DNA from: Beta vulgaris subsp. vulgaris
Taxonomy: Eukaryota; Streptophyta; Magnoliopsida; Caryophyllales; Amaranthaceae
Assembly (NCBI RefSeq): GCF_026745355.1
Contig: NC_079202.1
Coordinates: 1,404,583 to 1,468,582, forward strand
Reading direction: 5' to 3'
DNA length: 64,000 nucleotides
The notes below the pieces were generated by a model. The model was not told the origin of the DNA. It ran no database searches and saw nothing but the letters and a program-made list of their open reading frames with translations. Below are positions 10,907-22,558 of this stretch, in pieces; the first letter of the stretch is position 1, and each line of letters begins with the position of its first letter. The position numbers and the translations under genes are program-made.

Positions 10907-12473
10907 TTTTTTTAAGATAATTTTGGTTTTTATTTATTGGCCATAAAACATGGCAGCTACCTTAGGAAAGTAGCTATGGGTACACGGATAGTAAAAAGTT
11001 GCCACACCATTACAAAGAAATGTAGATTAGGTACAACACTTTACATAATACTAAATCCATGCTAAGAATTCTGATCTCCTGTGCATTCCTTGTTTGGCAA
11101 GGGCATCGGCTACTTGATTTGAGCTTCTACCTTGATGCTTGATTGTGAAGGTGGGGAGGCCATGAAAAGCATTTCTTATAAAATTCAGCTGGAAGACAAT
11201 GTTCCACGGCCCGCTTCCTTCAGTGGTGCACCATTTAACCGCGTTTATGGAGTCGGACTCAATGACGAAACTTGCTTGGGAGAAATGCTCATTGTGAAGC
11301 GAGATTTGTATTGCTCGAAAAATCGCATGAACCTCAGCATGATTAATCTCTACTTTAGGGATCGGGGAGGAGAAGATACATATGAATTCACCCTTGCAAT
11401 TTCTAAGGACTCCCCCAATTACGTAGCACTTTGAGAGGGGATTAAAGGATGCATCGACGTTCCATTTGAGGAGACCTTCAATTGGCGCATACCACTGATT
11501 GAGTTGAAGTTGCTTATGGAGCTTTGGAGCTTCGATTCTAAGGTTACGGAGGCACCAAGGATTTCTTAGGATATCATCACTAGAGTAGGGGAAATGAGTT
11601 CCCCAACCCTTTATCCACCATCCCAATCTAATAAGGATTAGAATACTGATTTGTCTAGTATCACATTTGGAACCCTTAAAGATCCTTTCATTTCTCTCTT
11701 TCCAAAGAGACCAAGTGATAATATAGAAACTAGCCCACCACACTTTTTTGAAAAAATCATCGAGGTTCGGTACTGCCCATTGGTTCAGAGTTTCATTGAG
11801 GGAAGAAGGAGTGACCCATGTGAAACCCCATATGTGACGCCACCAACACCATATTTCCCATGAAAACATACAATGAAGGAGGAGGTGATCAACTGATTCT
11901 CCATATTTCTCACAAAAAGGCATATGTTTTCGGCAGGAGTAATGACTTTCATCTTCTCAAGCTTTGATCTCGTGTTTATTTTCCCCTGACATGCGAGCCA
12001 TACAAAAATCTCAATACGGGGGGACCAAGCCACACCATAGATTCGTGGCACAATGTGATGCGGTGTTTGAGACGATTTATCCATTTCAAAAGAGAGTGAT
12101 TTGACGGAGAAAGAGCCATCATCATTCAAACACCATATGAGCTCGTCTGATGAACCATGCGAAATGTGGACCTCTTGAAGCATTTTGTCAAGAGAATCCA
12201 GATCAGATAAATCTCGAATTCGCAGATTCCTACGCCAATAAAAGCTCCATCTCCAAAGATACCCCTCCCAAAAACCTAGAGATGAGATAGATGCTAGAAG
12301 AAATAGTCGAGGGAAAAGATTTTTAAGGGGAGAGTCTCCAAGCCATATATCAAACCAGAATTTTGTGTTGGTTCCATTTCCCACTTTTTTCCGGATACCA
12401 CTAAGGGCCAGTGGCTTGGTAATTGGGTTATTTAAGATCGCAGCGCAGATACGCTTCCAAGGGCCTCCAACTT
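10907..12473 (-). mobile_element. 5'-truncated L1-type LINE with 12-bp target duplication
   Basis: TCTCAACTTTAT is repeated at 10895-10906 and 12474-12485. Next to the left copy is a run of T, which is the complement of a poly(A) tail on the minus strand. The minus strand encodes only the C-terminal part of a LINE ORF2 (zf-RVT region and RNase H), so the copy is truncated at its 5' end, as is common for target-primed reverse transcription. Its protein is closely related to the C-terminus of the full-length LINE at 45475-52031 (both end RSEF.AW.). Confidence 0.88.
11051..12473 (-). pseudogene. LINE ORF2 C-terminus (zf-RVT and RNase H), frameshifted
   Basis: The upstream part (12473 down to about 11880) reads GGPWK..CAAI..NP, IRKKVGNGTNTKFW and a zinc-binding RVT region (WSPRIEIFVWLA.QGKINTRSKL). 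The frame then changes near 11880, and the rest (to 11051) holds the RNase H domain: KWNVDAS (first Asp), EVHAI (Glu), ESDS (Asp), then VADALAKQG. RNase H degrades the RNA strand of the cDNA hybrid in plant L1 elements. With no endonuclease or RT and a frameshift, it is inactive. Confidence 0.85.
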
Positions 12474-12783
12474 TCTCAACTTTATATAATTCTACTTTTG
12501 CATAATTAAAGATATTAATGATCAAATAAGAACATCGGGTTACAAAAAAATGAAATGTAAGAGTTTCTCTCTGTTTCCTAATATAGTTCCCGTAATTCAT
12601 TCTCGGTGTCCCAAAATGTTCTTCCCTTTTCCTTTTAAATTTTCTCATTATTCTTGATTTGCCTAAAAGAAAAGTGCCACCATCATTTAATTGCACATTG
12701 GAAGTAGTTTTTTATTGTTTATTCAACCCAAAGTTGAGGTAGTCATGCATTTAATTCTCTTTCACCCAATACCCTCCATTCTC

Positions 12784-14010
12784 TTATAATTTGCTTCTTG
12801 ATCTTACTTCCCTAGTATCTTCTTTTAATCCACCCAAAATTTGGTCCAGATTACTCGAAGTAGTATTAATGTCTAACCACTTCTTGACCTCCTTGATGCA
12901 TTGTCTGCTGAAACTACATCCAAAGAAGAGGTGGCCATGATCTTCTCTTCCATCTCCACACAGAAAACAAACATCATCAATATTGATGTTCAGAGTATAC
13001 AATGTGTCTCTAGTTTGTAATTTCCTGTGCATAGCAAGCCATAATGAAACCATGTTTAGGAACATTATGATGATCCCAAACATCTCTCCACCAATGTATT
13101 TTCTGCCTTGGATGTTGCAGCTTCTTGTACATATCAGATGTACTGAACTTAGACACACCCATCCATGCTTCACCACAAACAGTTATAATTTTCTGTTTCA
13201 CTTTACAAATGTATTTCACAGCTCAACTGGCTGATCTTGGAGCAGTAAAACTACTCCAACTTTGCTCCTTAATGTACATAACATGTATCCACTTCACCCA
13301 AAGATTGTCTTCTTTCATAGCTATACTTCAAGATAATTTCCCCACCATTGGCTATATTCCATTTATCTAATGATCTAAAACCTAGGTAGCCCACCATTAT
13401 GTTTAGGTGCTCACACCTAAATCCAGCAAACATAGCCAGGCTTAGTAGAATGACAAGAGCCCGTCCACAAGAAGGATCTACATATGGCATTGATATGTTT
13501 AATAATCTTCTTAAGAAGAAGAAACATCTGAGACCAATATACACTTATACTGAGCAACACAATGTTATTCAAGTATCTTCTCCCATCAAAGGAAATATTT
13601 CATGTACTCCAACATCTTATTGTGCCCAACATCTTCTCAATAAGTTTCTCACAGTCACGAGTTAACAACTTTTTTGTACTTATAAGCACCCCAAATAACG
13701 AAATGAAAGATTACCTTGTCTAAATCCAGAGCAATAATCAACAAGTCTTTGCATTTCTTGAGCATTCACTCCACATCCAAAAATAGCTGACTTTTGAGGA
13801 TTAGCAGCAAGACCAATGGACTCGGTAAACAACTTAAGACCTTGAAGCATCATTAATACTGAATTAAAATCACCTTTACAGATACTAAGTCATCCGCAAA
13901 GCATAAGTGATTTAGCTTCAATGACTTGCACCTAGGATGAAACCTAAATTGCTTATTCCCTGTGTATGACATAATGCGATTAAAATACTCCATGTACAGC
14001 ACAAAGAGCA
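12784..14010 (-). pseudogene. Remnant of another LINE (RT and zf-RVT pieces)
   Basis: On the minus strand from about 14010 down, broken frames read VLYMEYFNRIM, FRFHPRCKSLKLNHLCFADD (the RT catalytic box, near 13890), then LAANPQKSAIFGCGV and SFRYLG. They end in a zinc-binding RVT domain at about 13176-12784 (MWLAMHRKLQTRDTL-like, VCFLCGDGREDHGHLFFGC). Several frameshifts and small losses break it. Endonuclease, ORF1 and RNase H are not present. It differs in sequence from the neighbouring truncated LINE and is clearly older. Confidence 0.7.
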
Positions 14011-15629
14011 TGGGAACTTTTTTTATTTGTTGTGAGTATCTTTGGTGTTGTCATTATAAAAGCTATTAGTATCTTGGCATTGTGCACTCCATGCATATAT
14101 AGGCTACGCAATTCTCTGGCTTCTCTTTTTTTTTTTTACAAAATTCAATTTTTCTTACAAAAACAGGATAGCATGTTGTCACATACTGACTCTTCCCTAG
14201 TCGATATACGTGATCTACTTGCTTCACAGTCCCGTCGGAAGGCAAGTCAAGGCACCCGACTGCTTGGCTTGGCTAGCTAGGTTAAGCTAAGTGTGCTACG
14301 AAAATTGCTAAGTATGAAAAAGATGGCTAAGAGAAAGTAAGCAAACAAGAGAGGGTTTAAGAGAAAGCTCTTAGATTGCTTGAGAGAAAATTACAAGTGT
14401 TGGATGATATGTACAAATAAATGAATGGGGATGCCTATTTATAGAACTCTATCCTAATTTTCCCTAAATTATAGAAAGTTTTCCACATCCTCATTTGGAG
14501 GGTTCTACACACATGCTGCCTAGAACAATCTAGACCATTTACAACACATATGTACAACAAAGAAACTCTAGAGACATTCTAGAAGTACCTTAGCCTAGAA
14601 GCTCACCTCATAGACCTTGATAGGCCCTTCTAAAAGCTTCCCTGGCACCACCGAGAATATATGTGCATCATGACTTGTTTTTGGGCCTCGAATTGAAAAT
14701 TTGGCTCGACTGTTATCTTCATTGGCCCAAAATATGGCGGACCTCAAAATTTGAGTCCATTTGGAGCTCGTTGGCCCACCAAACGCCTCGTGGCGTTTCA
14801 GCTTCCGTTGGGCCAACGCAGGGCGCCCATCCCACTGCCGCAGCCCAGTGAACATTGCAGGGAGTGGAATGCCATCCGTGATAACGTGTACCCCGTTGCA
14901 CCTTATTGACGGATATAAAGTGAAAGAAAAACCAAGTTGTAATATGTGCCTTGATTTCTTGGCGAAGAAGGAGAGACACTCAAAGATGCAAGGGCATCGC
15001 ACGCCAAGTGTGCTTCTTCTTCCCCAGCTGCTCGGGCGGGCGGGCGGCGGCGGCTCGGGCGAGCTCAGCCCATTTCCCACATTCTTCCTCCAAGGCAGAA
15101 CCTCTTTGCAAAACCTGCACCGGGAGAGCAGGTTTGGAGCCCGGGCAGGCCGGCAGTTGGCCCTGTTTTGCGGGTTTCGTGTTTTGATCCGGATTTTTCA
15201 AGATTTTCTTGTTTTGGGTTTTTGTAATTTTGTAAATTTTAGAAGGCCGGTCATATATAAGACATCCTAAATTCATTTAGAACTCAAAGATCCAAATTAG
15301 CCACAAAATATAACTCTCTCTCTCCTTTTTCATTGCATTTCCTCCATAAGAGAGGCTAAAGAAAACTCCAAGGTTCATGCTTGTGGATGTAGGTCAAGGT
15401 TGGCCGAACCAAGTTAAATCTTTGTCTCTCTTTATTGCTTCCATTTCTCATTTAAATTTACAGCTTTGATTTATTCTTGAACTTAATAACTAGTAAATCC
15501 TTGGTCATAGAAATTGCATTTATTGCTAACACAAGTACATCAAACTTTTTATACTATCTCCTCCAATTTTTCCTAAGTCATGGACATATATAATTCTAGG
15601 CGTGTTTTTATTGCCTACGCATTGAGCGC
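14011..15629. other. Gene-free; LTR-like debris on both strands
   Basis: 14180-14640, read on the minus strand, resembles an LTR: a TATA-like CTATAAATAGG (complement near 14450), followed by CTCTCTTGTTTGCTT and GGCTAGC motifs. A separate plus-strand piece has TATATAAG (15254) and, at 15378-15430, GTGGATGTAGGTCAAGG then CCGAACCAAGTTAAATCTTT. That wording is typical of the R-U5 end of plant copia LTRs. 14950-15180 is GC-rich. No partners, coding region or target duplications were found, so these are fragments. Confidence 0.4.
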
Positions 15630-17059
15630 TGATGAGTCATATTAATATAGGCATTTCATGATGCATTTAGGTTGCATTTTAGGATCATTTAGTTGCATTA
15701 TTAGTCCATAATTGCACATAGTACTTAAGTTGAGAAGATATTACTCTTGTGTGTGTTTTCGGTGTTTTTTGATAGTTTTCAGGTATTGAGAACACAATTG
15801 GAGTATTATTGGATAAGCTTAAGCATGAGAAGCATCTAGGAAGGAGCTAAGTCAATTGAGAAGTCCAAAGGGCATCTTCAAGTCGGATTGCAACTCAAAC
15901 ATAGCGGAAACGTATTAAAAGAAGTATTGAAATTGAGTCATGTGCACTCTTTTTGATCATAACTTATTATCCAGAGATCGGAATTCGTGATTCCAGTGGG
16001 GTTGGAAACTAGACTTGAAGAGCTTTCCAACGGTATATTACACGCCCCGATACGACTTCTATTTGGGAGATATGGTCTTTGCAAGTTGACGCTGTTTTGC
16101 AGCCCGAAAATCCGCGGCCGCGGATTATTCCGGGTTTCCTAGTCGAATAAGGCTTTATCTTTTGACGAATGGACTCTATTTTTCTAGTTGTTTTAGGAAA
16201 TAGAAAGGTATAAAGACTCAAGGGAATATTATTATTTCCTATCTTATTTTCTATTTTGTTTTGCCCGTCATTAATTCATTAAAGATTATTTTTCTTTTTC
16301 TCTCAATTATTGAAGAACCCTAGTTTTGCTTTTTCTCCATTTACATTGAATTTTCAATAGAAGCTTTGATTTTTGCAAGATTGGTTCTACAATTGGTATT
16401 ATTTCTCTTCTCTTCTTATTCCTATTCAATCCTTTAGTATTAATTCATGTTTGCTTATTTAATTTATGAATATGTTTTCCCCAATTATGATTGAGTAGTC
16501 TATTTCTAGGGTTTAGGGGGATCCATGATCAATTAGGAAGGGATGTTTAATTAAAGTATTGATTTTTATTGATGCATGTTGATTCCTATTGAATGTTTTT
16601 ATGTCTATTCAATCCAATTTGGCCAGATTTGATTGTTATAGTGTTGCAATATTAGGTTATGCGCCGAGAGGTATAAACTTGATATTAAGGCTAGTTTCAA
16701 TAGGTAGAATTGGTGTTAATAAATTGCGAGAGCCTGTTAATATCGTTCTATGCTTGATTTAGACTTGAGAGAGCGAATCAATCTGTTTAACTGCATTATT
16801 AATTGTTGATTTTAGTGTTCATCCCGAAATATTGATCATTGGTGAACCTATGCCCTAGACTTTTATTATTGATAATTCTTGATATATTATAGTTTAGTTT
16901 AGTATAATTACTCAAAACACTCGTTCCTATACTCTAGATTTGACTGACAATTAGGAAAAGAACACTGTTTCTCTGTGGATTCGACCCTACTTCCCTGACT
17001 ACTATTTGTTAGAGGACTTAGGATTACTTTTGATAAGGTGATACGACTTTAGCCTGTCA
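15630..17059 (+). repeat. 5' LTR of Athila-like element
   Basis: 1430 bp, TG...CA ends. It carries the CG-rich palindromic stretch CCGCGGCCGCGG near 16111. It is nearly identical to the 3' LTR; most differences are single-base insertions or deletions in homopolymers. Confidence 0.92.
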
Positions 17060-17064
17060 AAATT

Positions 17065-17082
17065 TGGCGCCGTTGCCGGGGA
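17065..17082 (+). other. Primer binding site (tRNA-Asp type)
   Basis: TGGCGCCGTTGCCGGGGA lies 5 bases after the 5' LTR end. It is complementary to the 3' end of plant tRNA-Asp, the primer used by many Athila/Tat elements. Confidence 0.85.
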
Positions 17083-17198
17083 AACGGTTTTGTTCCATTT
17101 TCTTTAATTGTTTTAGAGTCTAGATTATATACTCTCGTCTCAGAGAACACTTGTTCTTTGGGACAAAATCTCTTAATTGTTTGTTCTTTAGTTCTTCT

Positions 17199-19744
17199 AT
17201 GCGCAGGAGTTTGAGTTCAGATTGCCTACAATTTGATCCTGAAATCGAAAGATCCTTTCATAGACAGAAGAACTTTTCCAGACAGTTGCGAGATAATCCA
17301 AGGGAAGATAATCCTTTGGATTCTGACTCTGATTCTACCAGCATTGTCTCTGTGCTTCCACCAGAATCAGAGATGGCTCGGAGACTTACTGACTTTTCCC
17401 AACCCTCTTTGGCTGAACTTCCCAGAAGCAATCAAATGCCTGAAATCGAAGCTGTAAATTTCGAGATCAAACCTGCATTGCTAAACATGATCGAAAGAAA
17501 ACAATTTGGTGGTGGACCTAATGAAGACCCCAATCTTCATTATCAAGATTTCTGCCAATATTGCTCTACCATTAAGCAGCAGGGAGTGACACAAGATCAG
17601 ATTCGGGAGATTCTTTTCCCATTTTCACTTCGAGACAAGGCAAAGATGTGGTACAATGGGATTAATCGAGCCACTCTTGGGATCACTGATTGGAATACCT
17701 TGGCTCTAGCTTTCTACAGAAAGTACTACCCTCCAGAGAAGACTGCTAGGTTGCGTAGTCAGATTACAAACTTCACCCAAGGGACTGATGAGTCTTTACA
17801 TGAGGCATGGGAAAGATTTAAAGACTTCAGAGAGAATGTCCCCATCATGGTCTACAAAAATGGTTCCTAGTTCAAGGATTCTACAATGGTTTGGGGAACA
17901 ACTCGAGACTTATCCTTGACTCTGCAGCAAATGGGAGATTCATGAAACTAGAAATTGATGCTGCACATGATTTGATCGAGGAGATGGCTATCCACAACTC
18001 TCAATATGGTAATCCTCGAGGACTAGCTAACAAGGGTGGAAAGCATGAGATAGATTCTATATCCTTATTAGCTGCACAGATGAATGCCATCAGCAATAAA
18101 CTTGACAATATGCAGCTCTCCTCTCCTGCAAGTGTTGCTGCTTTGGGTACTACCTCCGAGATTATGTGTGAAATTGTGGCATAGTTGGACATTGGGCACA
18201 AGAGTGTCGGAGTTCTCTCGAACAAGTTAATGCTTTTCAAGCATATCGGCCGAACAACCCATACTCCAACACATACAATCCGGATTGAGAAATCATCCTA
18301 ACTTGTCTTACAAGAGCACTAATGTCCTGAATCCTCCTGCACCACAACCACAAGCACAACAATTGAACCAAGATACTACCAACCACCTCCCAACACCCTC
18401 CTGGTTTCTCTAGACCACCTTTCAATCCATCTCAACAAGCACCTCCTGCCGATCCAATGATGGTTGAGATGAGAAACATGATGCTACAAATGCAAAAGGA
18501 TCGACAAGCTGAAAGGCACAAATTGAGTCCATTCTTGCTCACAATAAGATGTTGGAGAATCAGTTGGCACAATTGGCTACTTCGAATCCACTCGACAACA
18601 AGGTGCTCTTCCAGCACAACCTGTTCAGCCTACAGATTCGGCAAATGCCATCACTCTCCGAAGTGGTTCTCACTACAATGGACCACCCATGCCTATTGAT
18701 GATACTTTGAGCGTGAAAAATGAGGGAACAGGTCTCAGCTGAAGCTCAAAATGACAAGGAGAACTCTCAGCAAGCTACTAAACATGAAGAGACCAATGAA
18801 GCCAAAAGCCTGCTATTGAGGTTCCTCCTATCAAACTTCCTTTCCCCAATCGTCACCTCAAGAGTAAGCTGGACAAGCAATTTGGTAAGTTTTTGGAAGT
18901 CGTCAAGAATCTTCAGGTAACAGTTCCTTTCACGGAATTAATTACTCAAGTGCCTGCTTATGCTAAATTTATGAAAGATATCTTGACTAGGAAAAGGGCT
19001 TTTAACGAGGTGGAGACAGTTGCTTTTACTGAAGAATGTAGTGCCATTTTACAAAATAAATCTCCACCAAAATTAAAAGACCCTGGTAGTTTCTCTATAC
19101 CTTGTCACATTGGTAGTTTGTTCATTGATAAAGCTTTATGTGATTTGGGGGCTAGTGTGAGTGTTATGCCATTGTCTGTTCCTCAAAATTGAATATGGGA
19201 AGTTTGAAAGTTACCAATATTACTCTACAAATGGCTGACCGTTCTGTTAAATACCCCCTAGGTATTTTAGAGGATGTACCTGTTAGAGTAGGTAAATTTT
19301 TTATTCCCGTGGACTTTGTTGTACTTGATATGGAGGAAGATAGGCAAATTCCAATCATTTTGGGTGGCCATTCCTTCAACTGCAGGTGCCGTCATTGATG
19401 TGAAAAATGGTAAGCTTACACTATCTGTTGGAGATGATGAGGTCACTTTTAATCTAAGCACTGCTTTGAAAAGTCCTATGCTAGAGGAAAAGTGTTGGAG
19501 TATTGATGTGGTTGATGTAATTTGCCATGATAACATGCCCCAAGCTCTCTATAGAGACCCCTTGGAGGCGGTACTTTGTCTTGAGTCTTCCACAGGTGAT
19601 GGCAGTATATGGAGCAATGAGGTAGCTGCTATTGAGAAGATGCTCGAAAGTGAAGAATTCGACCTTGATGGATGCCAACATGTAAAGAGGTTCGATCAAT
19701 CTGTGTGTAATGTAGAGGTAAACGGTCGTGCGGGACCTGCATAA
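17199..19744 (+). pseudogene. Athila-like gag-protease, multiply frameshifted
   Basis: The first ATG after the leader is at 17199 (MRRSLSSD..). 17450-17840 encodes the Retrotrans_gag domain (FPFSLRDKAKMWYNGI, then WERFKDF). The frame shifts near 17845. A CCHC knuckle is readable only across two frames near 18165-18215 (C..C then GHWAQEC). A Pro/Gln-rich linker follows in several frames. 18893-19192 holds the retropepsin-like site DLGASVSVMP, and 19316-19744 completes the protease region (IPSTAGAVIDVKNGKL). At least eight frame breaks occur, all apparently small indels. No RT follows: the frame stops at 19744 and a hairpin is 10 bases on. Gag would form the particle and the protease would process it; as written neither can be made whole. 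Confidence 0.85.
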
Positions 19745-19753
19745 ACCAGCGCT

Positions 19754-19773
19754 ATTCGGGAGGCAACCCGAAT
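19754..19773 (+). other. Hairpin just after the gag-protease stop
   Basis: ATTCGGG, loop AGGCAA, CCCGAAT: a perfect 7-bp stem starting 10 bases after the stop codon region. It could be an RNA structure used by the element (packaging or translation), but there is no direct evidence for a role. Confidence 0.5.
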
Positions 19774-19854
19774 CTCTAACTCTTTTTTTTTTTTTTCTTT
19801 TCTTTTTACTCTTCATTTCTCTAAACAAAAGAAAAGAACAAAAATATTTGCATA

Positions 19855-19974
19855 TTGAATTTACTTGAATTCAATTTATTTTATTTTTTGTGTTTTTGAA
19901 TTCACTGGAATTCGTTTCTTTTTTTTTATTAGTTTAGTTAGTTTCTTTTTAGTTTTGAATTCACTTGAATTCAA
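19855..19974. repeat. Three copies of TTGAATTCACTTGAATTCAA-like motif
   Basis: Imperfect copies at 19855-19875, 19897-19913 and 19955-19974, each a pair of GAATTC/GAATTT half-motifs around ACTTG or ACTGG, spaced by T-rich sequence. They lie inside the non-coding half of the Athila-like element. Confidence 0.6.
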
Positions 19975-20049
19975 GCTTCATTTTTTTATTAGACTAACCA
20001 TGCTAACAAGTGTTGTTTAGTGGTTTTGGTGTATAATTTTTGACTATAG

Positions 20050-20600
20050 GTGAAAGCACAAGCTCCAACACGCGCCCGCGGCCAGCCACGACCCCTCCCT
20101 CACCAATGTTCTGCCAGCCCGCGGGGTAAAACCCGCGCCCGCGGGGTACAGCCTGCGCCCCACACCAGAAACCCGCGCCCGCAGCAACCATCCCACGCCT
20201 CCCCACCTATTCTGTCCGCCCGCGGGTTTTCGCCTGCGCCCGCGGGATCTCCCAACTCCTTCCAGCCCGCGCCCCCCCCCCCGAAATCCCGCGCCCCAGC
20301 AACCACCCCCATTCCCTACCCATAACTACTGTCGCCCGCAGCCCCAATCCCGCGCCCGGGGATTTCGAACCTACCCCTTCACCCAGCCGACGACTCCCAA
20401 CCCCAAATAAAAAAAAAATAAAAAAATACCACACCCCAAACCCCACCCTCAAACACTCTCTCTCCCCGCCCGACCCGTCTCTCATCGACGGCCTCCTAAC
20501 CGGGCGACCGACCGGTTTCCGCCCGCCGGCGACGAGCCACCCTCGGCCACCCCCCACAAAGCCACCTTCCCCCTTCTTCCACTCACATAATTTTCAAACC
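20050..20600. other. CG-rich insert in the Athila-like element
   Basis: About 550 bases of very high GC within an AT-rich element, with many variants of CCCGCGCCCGCGGG. It is followed by CTCTCTCTCCCCGCC and, near 20595, AAACCCTAAC, which reads like the 5' UTR of a plant gene. Its open frames are Pro/Arg/Ala-rich on both strands and match no family. It may be captured host sequence or an expanded repeat. Confidence 0.5.
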
Positions 20601-22558
20601 CTAACTTTTCTCATTGAATTGGGGTTTCTTCTTGGATGTGCTTTGCAATTTCAATTGGGAATCTTGGACACATATTTGGATTTTCTCAATCAAGTCTCCT
20701 ACATCAATTAATCGTGTACTTCACGTGGTAGATTCTCTCGAGCAGGCATCAAATTAGTCTAAGTTCGCGTTTGTGAAGCAGTATGACATGATTTTTGAGT
20801 ATTTTGACTCTTCTCCCCAATTCATTGGGTAGTAAGCATCTTTTCTCACTTATAATTGTTGTTAATGTTCCTCTCGCATTTTTGCTTGGATTATTTTGTT
20901 CCCATCTCGCTGAGAATCTTACACATTGACTGAATTGTTAGTTCATCGGATTGTCAGGATTTGTGTGTGGTTTTTGTGGTGGATTGCGGTGTTTGTGGGA
21001 GACTTTGGTGTTGGATGATTGTCGGGGTTGGTTCTGATTCTTTTTCTAAACTAGTTTATGCAGTGAGGACACTGCAAATTTAGCTTGGGGGAGGAATATT
21101 CTATCTTTTATGGCTTTTTAGTGTAGATTTCATTGCTTTCATAGGATGTTGCACGGTTTGTACTGCTTATTAGGAGTGGGAGTTTACGTGTAACCAAAAA
21201 AATGTACTGTTTTCTTAGTTGCATCATAGTTGCATTTTAGATAGCTCATTTCATTATAGTTTTCATCTATGGGACTATTGTTGGCACACCTTCGAGAATT
21301 TTGTGGATATCTCTACTACAGCTCTACAGCTTTGTTGTACAGTGGTTTCATGATTCTTCATAGCATAATTGTGATAGATTGATTGGATGTGGTAAGACTA
21401 TTTGATCTCTCTGGCTGCTTTAACTTTACTGTGTAGACAAAATTGACCCATGTGAGCTTCTGTGCCTAATAAACTGACGAATTTGTGTCAGTTATGTTCT
21501 TTCATGAGTGATTAGTTCCTCAGTTGATGTATTGATCTTGATTTTGACCTGGTACATCCTTGATACTTGATTGTGTACACTATTTGATATGATTGAGGCG
21601 TTCATTTCATGATTTTAGCTCCAGAGTTCTATTTGTTCACATATTTCCCGTCTCTAGCCCCGCTGAGCTTTCTTGACCCTTGCTTGCTACTTACACCCAT
21701 ATTACAACCCTTAACCTCATTTGATTATTATCTCAAGCCTAGCTTGGGGGAGCAAGTGTTAGTTTTGGTCATACTGTATTACATGGATGTAGTTAATGCA
21801 TGGTTATGTGAAGGAAAGTGTTATTAATGAGCTTTATCATCGAATTTGAATGTGGTGCAAAGAGATTTTGGCAATATGAAAAAGAGTGAAGAAAAAGAAA
21901 TGAAAGAACAAAGAAAGTGAACATATTTTGAAAGAAAAGTGAAAAGGTTATATATGGGTTACTATGCATGAAAGATATTGTGGTGATATTGTGGTAATGA
22001 TGGTGTTATATGAATTGTGATGAATGCCTTGTTAGGCCGTTTTACATTGATATTTGCTCCCCTTCTTGGCTTTTCCACCACATTTCCCAAAATATGATCC
22101 ATACCCTTAACCCTAGCCTCATTACAACCCTTGAAAGTCCTCTTGATCTTTGTGTGTTACATTTTTCGTGTTGAAAGTGAGTCAAAAGGTCAAAGTTAAA
22201 GAGTATTGCTTCTTCTGAGTTGATATATATAGGTTGAGATCATTGAGTGTCATTGATTTTCGCCCTAAACACAAGAGAGTATTATTCACATACCTATAGT
22301 GAGGTCTGTCAAGTGTTGTTAAGTCCAGCTTGGGGGAAAGGGTCTGTGGTAAGATTGTTGAGTTGATTGGTCACATGACGTGCTATGCGGCTTTGTTTCA
22401 TTGATACTCGATGCTTGGTTCATGTAGGATTGATATTCTCTCGTGTTTTGGATTGTGTGCTTGACCCTGTTTTAGTCCCATATTGTAGGTTATCATTTTC
22501 TTCCCGTGTCTATTGTTTGATTGCTTGAGGACAAGCAACAGTTTAGCTTGGGGGAGTT
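20601..22558. other. Non-coding 3' half of the Athila-like element with repeated polypurine motifs
   Basis: No open frame over about 75 codons resembles a protein here. The motif TAGCTTGGGGGAG occurs at 21081, 21740 and 22544, with a close variant (AGCTTGGGGGA) at 22327. The last is 2 bases from the 3' LTR and is the expected polypurine tract. Confidence 0.6.
22544..22558 (+). other. Polypurine tract of the Athila-like element
   Basis: TAGCTTGGGGGAGTT immediately before the TGATGAG start of the 3' LTR. G-rich tracts at this position prime plus-strand DNA synthesis in LTR elements. Confidence 0.75.

Larger units (their letters stand above)
10743..12560. mobile_element. Degraded MITE split by a LINE insertion
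   Basis: 10743-10906 starts CTTCGTTCGTTTTTTAAGAA after TA and continues in the order of the Stowaway-like family in reverse orientation (GGAATCTTGTTACATTCATC, then TCTCAACTTTAT). The family sequence resumes after the LINE at 12486 (ATAATTC..TAAAGATATTAATGATCAAA). The left terminus is diverged and the right end is uncertain, so the outer coordinate is approximate. Confidence 0.45.

Noticed and set aside
20050..20557. Pro/Ala/Arg- and Gly/Arg-rich open frames on both strands
   Set aside because: They follow from very high GC with few stop codons; no domain is recognisable and they lie in the non-coding half of a retrotransposon.
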